A program made the position numbers and the translations under genes. A DNA stretch of 64,000 bases, from the NCBI GenBank assembly GCA_029891385.1, contig CM057233.1:13209460-13273459 (forward strand), read 5' to 3'. Below, piece by piece: positions 10,915 through 21,907 of this stretch (positions are counted from its first letter, which is position 1; each line of letters opens with the position of its first letter). This stretch comes from Erythroxylum novogranatense. Taxonomy: Eukaryota; Streptophyta; Magnoliopsida; Malpighiales; Erythroxylaceae. The notes below the pieces were generated by a model, which worked only from the letters and a program-made list of their open reading frames with translations, was not told the origin of the DNA and did no database searches.

Positions 10915-13900
10915 CCCAAGAGGACCCAAGAAAATATGGGTACCAAAAAATAAAATAGTTTCTCCTGTAGATATCCTTTCTTGGAAGATGTGATAAGCAC
11001 CGTTGGTATTTGGACTGTGGATGCTTGCGACATATGACGGGAAGAAGGTCTATGTAACACCCCACTCACGTATGACCCGAACCCGACATCGATGGTGATA
11101 TCCGAGTCCGTGTCCCACGAGGGTGGCGTGCTACATCACTCAGTCAGTCAAAACTCAGTATTAACTTTTTCTTTTTCTTTCCTTCACACACACATACACA
11201 TTATAGCAAATACGGAAACAATTTACATACACCATTCAATGGACTCGGGGCCCTTTTCATAAATACAATTAACTCTAGTCTGTTGATTTTACAAACTGAC
11301 TTAAGCAATAATACAGAAAATCAGGGAATAGAAATACACTAATGCTGAGCATTTAAACCGATCCCGACCTCTATCTTTTACTTGCTTACGGTACTCCGTG
11401 TCAAGCGGGTATTCTTCAAAACTGAAAATAGATGCAAATTTTGGGTGAGTTTTGCGAACTCGGTGAGAAACCATCATCGATGGTTCACCCAATTCATGCA
11501 TCACGCGAATAGCGTACAAACTATCACAATTGCACATTGAGAATATTATATGGCAATTCTGATTTTCACATGACATAATCAGAAAGAATGCAAAGCAGTG
11601 TCACAAAAATTGCAGGGCATATTGCCTCTTTCCCAATCCAAAAGTCAATTTAATGCATACTTACTCAAATACATGACATTTTCCATTTTATTTGGTGATT
11701 GGTGCTTTTCCCAATTCACAGTACAATCAAATACATGCATAAATTTTTTTTCTATTTCTTCCCATTTAGATTATGTGTTGTATTGGCGCAGATCTTGTCC
11801 CAATTCAAGATAATTAATCTGAGCCTATGGCTCTAATCTGTCCCTTTCGGGCTCATTAAGCATTGAGCATAAATCTCTGAACTGTCCCTTTCGGGCTCAT
11901 TAAGCATTGAGCATAAAGCTCTCGGTGGCAGCTCCAGTCACAACTGTTATTAATCATGTACAGAATTCATTTATTACAATTCTACCATATCACATTGAAA
12001 GTCAAAACCAATTTATCGAACAAACAAGTAACACTTCAATATCAATTTCCCATTCCCTCGGATCTTTGGTCCGAGATCTCAAACGTAATCATTAACAAAC
12101 AATTACACACAAGTAGCACTTCGATAACAAGTTTCCAATACTCCGGACACCTATGGTCCGAAATCAATCAAAAGCAAACACACATAATCCCTCCATTATC
12201 TCCACATGGCATAACCACATAATTTTCATCACATATAGATTGAGGAACCAACTAGGTTACTCACCTGTACTTCCGAGTTAATATCTGGCAGTCTCAGTAA
12301 CGTCGGTAGATCGACGCTTCAAACGTGTCTCTATAATAATCAGAAAATATAACCATTACCACTTGTCCAATCAGAACTATTTCAGAACGCACATGTAACA
12401 CTTAGAAGGTGCACAATGCATGATCATGATATTCCCGTCCCTAATCCCATTTTTTCCCTCAGAAAAATCCGTCAAAAAATCAGAAACCTATTGGCGCTGA
12501 CGGTGCGCAATTCGGACCTCTATAGGTCCCCAATTAAACAAAACAGTGATTAAAGACTCCGTTACCCGGGGCCACGTCAATTTCCCGTCTAAAAAATCCC
12601 GAATCTCTCAGAAAATGAAATTCAATATGTCACAAATCCGATGCCTCAAAAATCAGGTCAATCGGACGTCGGACGGAAAAGAAATTGACAAAAGAAACCA
12701 AAATTCAAATTAAACAATTAATATCTATATAAATATATAACCCTTATTCCCTTCTTTAATTTCTTGATTTCAAGCCAACTTTCAACACCCATAACTCATT
12801 GCACACAATTCAGAAAATTACCAACTATATCTCATTAGAAAGATCATGAAACCCTCTACAATTCTCAAGAAGACCATAAAAATCAATCTCACCCCTAAGG
12901 GTGTCAAACATCCTATCAAACCTACTGCCTATTCAAAACCTATCAACACAGGGAAGTACATTACAAATTCAATAACTACTCATTTCCTCAGTCAATAATA
13001 ATAAAATAAATATGCTCAGTAAGGTCACAATGTTATCTACAACTTTCATGAATAACCCAAAATCAGATTCACTTTCTAACTATGTCAAAGAATTCACCAA
13101 AGCATCAACCCTCAGAATTTTCCCAATCTGAACAGCACATTTCACAATAGTATATCTCTAAGCACAAATGTCACCAAATTCACTACCTTATATCCCTGAA
13201 AAGATAAGATCTCAAAATTCAATTTTCATGAAGAACTCAAACTCCAATTCGATTTCTAACAATTTCAAAACTGTTATGGAACTACTGTCATGATCAGCCA
13301 TTCACAACCTAGTTTAGGTTCAGTTTTTCCAAAATCATAACTCCCAACTCTGACCTCTAAAAATTACACACCATATATCATGTTCAAGATAATTTCTTCC
13401 TATACAACTTTGTAGAAGATCACTCACACCAATTCAGTTCACATAAATTGTTAAAATTGCTTTTAAACAGCAAGCTCACAAAATCAACACTTTGACTAGG
13501 TTTCTCCAAGAAGTATAAAATCAATCAATAGAAATCAGTTCATATCTCCCAATATACAACTCAAAAATAAGAAAGATCAGTGGAAATGGAAAGCTAATAA
13601 TGTAGGCTTCAACTCTCATGAAGACCATTTTCCCTAATTCCTTCTCAATTAATTTAGAAAAATATAACAAAACTCTAGGGTATGATTTCGGATACTGTTT
13701 ATTCCAGTTAAGAACAGTAACTTTCCAAGCCATATTGCAACCCCTTAAAGTTAAAATTAGACAACACCTATTTCACACAAAACTTTAGCCAACATCCCAA
13801 AGTTTAAGTGGCCACAAACCTCACCTCATTTGCATAACCATACAATGAGTTATGCTCAAAAGAGTGCAGTAGGTCAAAAACAAATTTTCCAGTTTTACTT

Positions 13901-16900
13901 CTCCATTCACTTCCTATCATGCCAAGTCCAATTCTACTTCACTAAGCATACCAAATGGACAAGAAATCAGTCCCTAGGTCATGCATACATTCACTAGGAA
14001 ATACTATCTCAACTTGGCAGCATTAAACTTCTTAAGTTATATGCAAGTTCAATCCAAATTCAATACTACATAATTAAAGCTTAATTAAAACTAACTTAAA
14101 ACCTTACCTAACTTAAGCTTCCAATCTTCACTTCCTTTCAAATCTTTGCTTCCTACCCTCTCTAACAACTTCTTCTAGTACCAAGCAAGGGCAAGTCTCC
14201 ATGGCAAGAAAATAACTTGACTTCATGAAGGAGCTCTTAAGGTTTGGAGGGAGGTTTGAGGGAGGAAGAAGAAAATCGATGGTGAGAGTAAAATGGAATG
14301 AGTTTCGGTGGATGGAGAGCAAGTAAAGCAAACCAATTGATTTCTCCTTCTTTTACGTAGGTAACAACCGAGAGAGAGGGATAAGAAGGCCTTAATTGGT
14401 GTGGATAGGTGGCAATTTAGGATTAGTCCAAGTTTTAAAAGAAAAGTCAAAGAAGCAACTACATTACTTTAATAAAATCCAACTTATCAACACTTATCAA
14501 CCCAATTTTCGGTGCTTAAAAGTTTTAAGGGTCCACATTTGGGTCCCACCAAAATATGCAATGGTTTAATGCCAAATAACAGTACAAAATCAACCGGTTC
14601 GCCATTTGGCGATTTTTTTCCGGTCCGGAAATTTCCAGGAATTTCCCCGAATCATTTTTTTGAAAATTACCAAAATTTTCCAAAATTGTTAAACATATAA
14701 CAGTCCACTCCCAATAATTTTTCAAACACGAAAACCACATTTTCCATAACAAAAACACATTTAGGTCATTTACCGGCGATTTTGTCGGTCCGGGAATTTT
14801 CTCCGAAAAATTCCAGAAAAATTCCTAAAAATTCCTTAAAATATAAAACACACTCTGGATCAGTCAAAATAATTTTTCAAACCCTATAACCATGTTAATC
14901 ATAATAAAATTGCATTAGGCCCAATTACCGGGAATTATCATGAATGCATGTACAGTAATTCCATGTGCACAATTGATACTGTATAGCAATCCTATTATGC
15001 ATGAACAGTACTAATTATTCCCTATCAATCCCATCCTATGACAAATTTCCTATTTTACCCTTCCAGTAGGGGGTGAGATGTTACAGTCTATGTTCCTAGA
15101 TCTTTAGTATAAGAAGGGAGGATCGGTAACTTTTGGAGACAACCAGCAGGGCAAGATAATTGTAATAGGTAAAATAGGTAAAGATTCCTTTGCATGCATT
15201 GATAATGTGTTGCTTGTTGATGGTCTGAAACACAATTTAATTAGTGTCAGTCAATTGTGTGATTCTGGTTTTGAAGTTACGTTCAATCAAAATCTTTGTG
15301 AAGTCAAAAACAAAGATGGGTCTATATTCTTTTCTACCAAGAGAAGAAATAATCTTTACAAAATTGATTTAGAAGATTTTCAAAATCAAAATGTTTCATG
15401 TTTTTTATCAACTGAAGAAGAAAGACTAATCTAGCATAAAAAGCTAGGTCATGTCAATTTTAAACATATTTCAAAGTTGTTAAAGCATGATTTGGTAAGA
15501 GGCTTACCAAAAATAAGTTTTGACAAAGAGTTCTTTTGTGAAAGTTGTCAGAAAGGGAAACAAATCAAAACATCATTTTCTTCTAAAAATTTTGTAACAT
15601 CTTCTAGACCTCTAGAGTTGTTACATATGGATTTATTTGGTCCAACTAGGACAATAAGTCTTCGCGGAAAGAAATATGGACTTGTTATTGTTGATGACTT
15701 TACTAGATTTTGTTGGATATTATTTTTGTCATACAAAGATGAGTCTTTTAAGTGTTTTAGGACCCTTTCCAAAAAGCTATAGAATGAAAAAGGAATGTCT
15801 ATAACCAGTATCATGAGTGATCATGGTGGAGAATTTGAGAATTAAAAGTTTAGAATATTCTGTGAGGAGAATGGAATTTTCCAAAATTTCTCTGCTCCTA
15901 AGACTCCACAGCAGAATGGAGTTGTTGAAAGAAAGAACAGGACGATTCAAGAGACGGCAAGGACTATGCTGTGTGAAATGAATCTTCCTAAGTACTTCTG
16001 GGCAGAAGTTGTGAATACATCATGCTACATTCAAAATAGAATATTGCTGCGACCATTGCTGAAGAAAACTCCTTATGAGTTATGGAATGGAAGGAGATTC
16101 AATATATCTTACTTTCATCCATTTGGTTGCACGTGCTCTATTCTGAATACAAAGGAATTGTTAGATAAGTTCGATTCAAATACCTATTCAGGAATCTTTC
16201 TAGGCTACTCTTTATCATTAAAGGATTTTAGGGTTTACAATCTTACCTCGAAAACAGTTGAGGAGACCATTCATGTCAAGTTTGATGATAGTTCCTAACC
16301 TAATAAGGAAGATGAAATGGAGAGTGAAGTCCCTTCAAAGCTCTTAGGTGATACAATAGAAGCTTCATCATCAGGAACTCAGTTAGACAAGGTTGAGGAT
16401 ATTCCAGAGACTCTTGGATTAAAAAGAGATTGGAGACATAAGATTTCTCATCCAGAAGAGTTAATTATAGGAGAGACCTCTGAAGGAGTCAGAACAAGGT
16501 CCAAATTCAGAAGAGAAGCTAATGTAGCTTTTATCTCTAAAATAGAGCCTAAGAAGATTGAGGAAGCTCTTCAAGATGAAGCGTGGATTTTAGCCATGCA
16601 AGAGGAGCTGAACCAATTTACTAGGAATAAAGTTTGGTCCTTGGTTCCTAAACCCTCGAAGAAATCCATTATAGGAACTAGATGGGTTTTTAAGAATAAG
16701 TTAGACGAATCAGGGAGAGTGAGTCAGAATAAAGCTAGATTAGTAGAACAAGGCTATAATCAGCAAGAAGGAATAGACTACAATGAGACATATGCTCCAG
16801 TAGCGAGACTTAAAGCGATTAGGATATTGCCGGCATATGCGGTTTGTCATGATATAAAGCTTTTTCAGATGGATGTGAAAAGCACGTTTCTGAATGGTTT

Positions 16901-18101
16901 TATAAACGAAGAGGTGTATGTTAAGCAACCTTCTAGTTTCGAGGATGTTAAGTATCCAAATCATGTCTATAGACTTCATAAAGCTTTATACGGCTTGAAG
17001 CAAGCTCCTAGAGCTTGGTATGATCGTCTAAGTACCTTTCTCTTAGAAAGTGGTTTTAGTAGAGGTCAAGTAGATAAGACGCTCTTTAGAAAGAATTATG
17101 AGAATGAGTTTATTTTAGTGCAAATTTATGTTGATGATATCATTTTTGGTGCTACGTCAAAGAATTTATGTATGAGTTTTGAGAGTCTGATGAAAAATGA
17201 GTTTGAAATGAGTATAATGGGTAAGTTGAAGTTCTTTCTTGGGTTGCAAGTTAAGCAAACCGAAGAGAAGATCTTTATCCATCAAAAAAAAAATGTAAAA
17301 GAATTGTTGTCTAAATTTGATATGAATAATGTGAAGCCTATGGCAACTCCGATGCATCCTTCGAACCTTTTGTCGAAAGACGAAGTTGGTAAGAAGGTTG
17401 ATCAAACCCTATATAGAGGGATGATCGGTTCTTTGCTTTATTTTACAGCAAGCAGACCTGGCATACTGTTCAGTGTATGTTTGTGTGCAAGGTTTCAGGC
17501 CGATCCTAGAGAGTCTCATTACATAGGTGTTAAAAGAATTATGAGATATCTCGCAGGTACTACTGATATTTGCTTAATGTTTGAGAAAGTTAAAGATTTC
17601 AGGTTGATTAGATATTGCGGTGCGGACTATGTCGGAGATAGAGTTGAAAGGAAGAGTATGAGTGGAGGCTGTCACTTTCTTGGCTCAAACCTAGTTTCCT
17701 GGTCGAGCAAGAGACAAAGCTCAATCGTTCTATCAACTCTCGAAGCCGAGTACATGTCTGCCGCAAGCTGTTATTCGCAAACATTGTGGATTAAATACCA
17801 ACTAGAAGATTATTCAGTTCAAGAAGACGAGATCCCAATTTTCTGTGACAACACCAGTGCCATCAACTTATCAAAGAATCATATACAGCATTCGAGAGTA
17901 AAACATATTGAAGTCAGACATCATTTCTTGAGAGACTACGTTCAGAGAAAGGTTGTGAGTCTGTAGTTTATTGAGACAGAGTTTCAATGGACAGACATCT
18001 TCACTAAACCATTGAGTGAAGAACGGTTCAAGGAAATCAGACGGAACCTCGACATGGTGATGTTAAATGACCAACTGTCTGACATTTCACAGCCAAGTTA
18101 A
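10901..18101 (+). pseudogene. SIRE-like pol: protease, integrase, RT, RNase H (interrupted)
   Basis: Copia polyprotein. It begins after NPRGPKKIWVPK. The protease active-site motif, normally WxLDSG, reads WYLDCG (DCG at 11013-11021), and a 4-kb solo LTR is inserted right after HMTG. The frame resumes at 15087 (FGDNQ, NVLLVDGLKHNLISVSQLCD), then GAG-pre-integrase (KKLGH, CESCQKGKQ). The integrase core has LLHMDLFGPT, SDHGGEFEN and NGVVERKNRT, so the D,D,E triad is visible. RT is intact in outline: TRWVFKNKLDESG, FQMDVKSTFLNG, HKALYGLKQAPRAWYD and catalytic YVDD at 17127-17138. RNase H follows with STLEAEYMSA and CDNTSAI, ending TKPLSEERF. From 15087 to 18101 there is a single frame, broken only by stops at 15105, 15432, 15780, 15843, 16296 and 17964. 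Confidence 0.92.
11053..15085 (-). mobile_element. Solo LTR of the TGTAAC family (copy 2), inside copia pol
   Basis: 4,033 bp, from TGTAACACCCCAC to GGGTGAGATGTTACA, flanked by GTCTA (11048-11052, 15086-15090). It is inserted directly after the protease motif of the SIRE-like pol. It is collinear with the LTRs at 51900-56161 and 59601-63864: shared GATATCCGAGTCCGTG, TTTTGGGTGAGTTTTGCGAA, the 'CCCTTTCGGGCTCATTAAGC' repeat, AGGTCAATCGGACGTCGGAC, CTTCAACTCTCATGAAGAC and the end TACCCTTCCAGTAGGGG. It lacks the GC-rich island those carry. Sense direction is minus. It has one LTR only, hence solo. Insert plus duplication (4,038 bp) is a multiple of three, but the insert is full of stops. Confidence 0.9.
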
Positions 18102-18120
18102 AAGGTCGTCAAAGTTAACG

Positions 18121-20701
18121 GCGTCAGAAATAATGAGTTACAGCTGGTAACTTCTCTCACAACGAAATTTTGGAGGGAAAGTCTCATAGCCTTGAGAACC
18201 TCACCGATTCTAAAACACACCTGATAAGACCTTTCGAGTAGTCTCAAATCAGAAACCTTTCGAATACTCTCAACCCACAAACTTTTCAGCCCTCTCAAAC
18301 CTCTGAAATCAACCTTACCTTTGAAGAACAGATTACTGAATTCAGTTTCTATTCAGAATCAATGGAGCAAGCAATGATCTACGGAAGGCATGTGGATTTT
18401 GAATCTCTGAGGAGAGATAATATGGATATTGAACCAGAGATTGTAGAAGCCGGTTGGAGGAAGTTCTTCCAAGTGCGGGAGTATGTTTATCAAAATGAAG
18501 TGTATGAGTTTTGGAAGAATGTGCAGATGGTAGACAAAGCTATTGTTCTACAGTAGACAGACTGTCTATTATTGTAACAATGGAGTTGATTGAGAAGGTG
18601 ACTGGATGTCCATCTGTTGGAAAGAAGCTAACGAGCAAAGCCAGATGGATGACAAAGGTCAGTTTAAAGGAAGATGAAGTCGATGAGCGGTTCTATGGAA
18701 AAATGACCTACGAGAGGAAGACCTCGAGTGCAGTGCGAAGGCGTGGTCTTATGCGATTACATTCAAGCTGTGTCTTCTACCGAGAGTGGTTCAAGGCATT
18801 TGGTGACTACTCTGGATGAACAGTGTCTATTCTACCTGCTGAATCACTAACCCATAGACCTACCATTTTTAATTTTTCAGTATATGGTTAAAGGGATGAA
18901 GGATACTAATAACTACCCGCATGGAATGTTGTTAACAAGGATTTTCAGGGAGTCTGGAGTCCGTCTTGATAGAGGAATCAGACGAATGGTGCCTGTTAAG
19001 AGTGTTATTGACTCGGGTACTATAAGAAAAATGGGCTCGAAGAATGCAGACGAGTAGAAGCGATTACGATAATAAAGCTAGGCGAGGGGATCGGATACAG
19101 AAGAGGTCTCCCACAAAGAGTTCTAAATCTCAAGATAGTGGAAGAATGCCCATGATTGAGAGAAGAAAATCATTTGAAGAAGTTTTGACGGAAAAGATGA
19201 TTTCTCAAAAAGAAAGTAGCCAAGTTCGAAGTACAGACGAAAGTGTCTTGAAGAGAAAAGGGGAGAAGCTTCTGAGTGATATTCCAAAGAAGGCGAAGAG
19301 ATCACCTAGGATTCGAACCTTGAGATAGCAAGAAGAAAGGAGAGTCAGAGAACTTACTCAGGCAGAAGTCTCTGAGATTCGCGCACCAAAGGCTATAAGA
19401 TCTCTAGTCTCGATCTTAAGTGAAGATTCAGCCAATCAGGCCAAGGAGACTGAAAGGAAAAGAACATTGGAGTCTAAGAAGTAGAGATCCCAACTTCAAA
19501 AAAAATCCAAGATTGACTGAGGTAGTGAAGAAGACTAAAGTAGTTAGTCAGAAGAAGACTGTTACTACTGCTAGGGAAGTTAGTCAGAAAATGACTACTT
19601 CAATTGCTGAGATACCAAGACAGGAGAAGGTTACTCCTACTGTTGTTCCACCAACAAAATCAGCAGAAGTGAGTCAGAAGAAGGATACTCCTATTGCTAT
19701 TCCACAAGAGACAACAGCAGAACTAAGTCTGGTAAATGTTATTCTTACTGAGGTTCATCGTCAGGAAGCAACAGAACTTAGTTTGGTATAGGTTCAACAA
19801 GAAGAATCGGAAGAACTCAGTCTAGTTCCATACAACTATTTGAATTTCTGAGGAAAGACGAATTGGAAATCATATCGATTGAAGTAGTTGAGCCTGTGAC
19901 TAAAAGGAGTACTTCAATAATCATCAGGGATACACCAAAGAGGTTAGTAAAGGCATACTTACAACCTATTCCGATAAATAGTGAGACGTGGCATCTGTTG
20001 AATGAAGATGAAAGAAATTTTTATGAAGCCTTGAAGTATGCTGCCACAAAACCATACCCTACAAAGATGACCAGTCAACCGTACACTATTTACCCGATTA
20101 CAGAGGAAACGGTGATAAGGGTTGTACCAGACCTTCAACCAAAATATCCCATAGATGTTAATAAGGGGAAGAAGAAGTTATACCCAGAAGGGGTAATTGA
20201 TGATCTTTCAGTAGATCAGATTGAAGATCAAGTGCGAAGAATAGATGAAGCATGCACTTCAGAGAAGTCGATTACAAGAGCTAGTAGAAGTTCTACAGAG
20301 AAGGATGAACATTGTCCAGTGGGGGGTAAGCTTACTAAAGGGACGTTTACTGAATCCCTTGTGCAGACAGTAGTGCATATTAGGCCACTATCTAATACAC
20401 TGTCAATTGAAGAAGAAGCCCTACCCTTGCGTGGAAGACAAGTGTTAAGGCTACCAGCTCCTTATGACTTAGATCTTCCTGAACCCAACGTATCGGTTTA
20501 ACCACCTACTTTTGAGATTGTTGAAGACTATATTCCATCTTTAGACACATATGTTACTACAATTGCTTTTGTAGAACACCCATAGATGATGACCAACCCA
20601 CCTCACCTTTTGACTTGCAAGCAGAGGTAATGCACCTACGAAGAGAAGTCAAGGAGTTGAAGGAGATGGTGAAAGAGTTGTTGAAGCATCGTTGGCCCTA
20701 A
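18121..20701 (+). pseudogene. Third ORF of the SIRE-like element (envelope-like position)
   Basis: Long region between pol and the polypurine tract, as in SIRE/Maximus elements. First part (18362-19040): GRHVDFESLRRDNMD, VEAGWRKFFQVREYVY and, after a frameshift, RLHSSCVFYREWF, NNYPHGMLLTRIFRESGV. These resemble the conserved 'putative plant transposon protein' domain found in such ORFs. Middle part (19044-19850): Lys/Ser-rich, with repeats of the type 'EVSQKK.T.AIP'. Last part (19863-20506): about 210 residues without recognised motifs. The end (about 20610-20701) encodes an amphipathic coiled coil, LRREVKELKEMVKELLKHRW. At least four frame changes are present. Role unproven; calling it env rests on position, and no signal peptide or membrane anchor was found. 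Confidence 0.65.
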
Positions 20702-20891
20702 TCATTTTTTATTAATAACAAATAGGGGGAGAATGGAAAGCAGAAATCAAAGGGGGTGAACGAAAGGAGATGAATATTTGAAGAAGGAAGAAAAAGATAG
20801 GGGGAGGAAGAGTAAGCAGAAGATGAGGAAGTCAGACGAAGACAGTATGAAGATATGTTTTCATCTTAATCGTATGATTATTTGTTATCAT

Positions 20892-20905
20892 AAAAAAGGG
20901 AGAGA
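20892..20905 (+). other. Polypurine tract of the SIRE-like element
   Basis: AAAAAAGGGAGAG directly before the 3' LTR. It is the plus-strand primer site and marks the LTR start at 20907. Confidence 0.8.
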
Positions 20906-20906
20906 T

Positions 20907-21907
20907 TATTAAGTCAAAATGACTTTACATAAATGATTTTGACGAAGTACAAATAACGAAAGAAGAAAAGCAGACAGAAGATTGAAAAACAGACGAAGAT
21001 TGAAAAGCAGACGAAGGATAAAAAACAGACGGAAAAATGAAAAACAGAAGATAGATGAAAAGCAGACGAAGATTGAAAAACAGACGAAGAATGAAAAGCA
21101 GACGATAGATGAAAAGCAGACGGAGATTGAAAAACAGACGAAGAATGAAAAGCAGACGGAGATTGAAAAATAGACGGAAGCCAAAAGCAGACGAAAGAAA
21201 AAGCAGACGATGAAAAGAAAGCGGAAGCAAATCACGTCTGAATCAAGAATCAGTTTGAGTTAGTTACAGAATTCAACTGAATAACCGTTTCTTTCAAGAT
21301 TCAAGAAGCAAAATTTAAGAAGCAGTTGCAGAAGAAGGCTATAAATATGAGTCAAAGTCAAAGATTGCTTAGTTGCACACTTGAACTTTAAAAAAGCTGT
21401 CAATACGTTAGAGAAATTTTCGTGCGATTTGTCTAGAGCTATTTTAATGTAACGAAGCTCGAAACATCTTTCTGTAAGAAAGTAGTACATATAGCCTACA
21501 GAGGCTAAGAGTAAAAGAATACTTACTGAAAAGAAACCTGAAGAGGCTCAGAAAGAAAGAATACTTGTAAAGTTGTTGAGAGATAGTGAAATCTCAGAAA
21601 GACATCTGAGGACTGGACATAGCCCACGGTTTGGGGTGAACCATTTTAAAAATTACCGTGTCAACTTCTCTCTATCCTTATCTCTCTTATCGTTCAAAGT
21701 TTTGATTTTACTTAGTTTTCAAACAAGTTTTCGAAGAATACGATTAACTTTGATTTACAGTAGTTCTTGTGAAAAGAACAAGTTTTTCTTTTAACAAAAC
21801 GATTTCGAAGATTTTTCAAAAGGAGAAATACACAATTTAACCCCCCCCCCTTCTTGTGCATTTGTACATCGTATAATAAGCATTGTAATAACGTTTGATT
21901 CACTTCA
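20907..21907 (+). repeat. 3' LTR of the SIRE-like element
   Basis: About 1,001 bp. It starts TATTAAGTCAAAATGAC where the 5' LTR has TGTTATGTC, so the terminal TG has become TA. It ends GATTCACTTCA before AATTG. It contains the U3 minisatellite, the TATA box at 21339 and a run of ten C near 21841, longer than the six C in the 5' copy. Confidence 0.92.

Larger units (their letters stand above)
8370..21907 (+). mobile_element. SIRE/Maximus-like Ty1/copia retrotransposon
   Basis: Full-length element flanked by AATTG (8365-8369, 21908-21912), inside the first TGTAAC solo LTR. Two direct LTRs (8370-9399, 20907-21907), an initiator-Met primer site, gag with CCHC knuckle, protease-integrase-RT-RNase H in copia order, a long third ORF region after pol, and a polypurine tract. 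Without the 4-kb insertion at 11053-15085 it is 9.5 kb, usual for SIRE elements. The third ORF, the pol wording and the LTR start (TGTTATGTCAAAATGAC) point to the SIRE/Maximus lineage. Gag and the third ORF are frameshifted and pol has in-frame stops, so it is not autonomous now. Confidence 0.93.
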
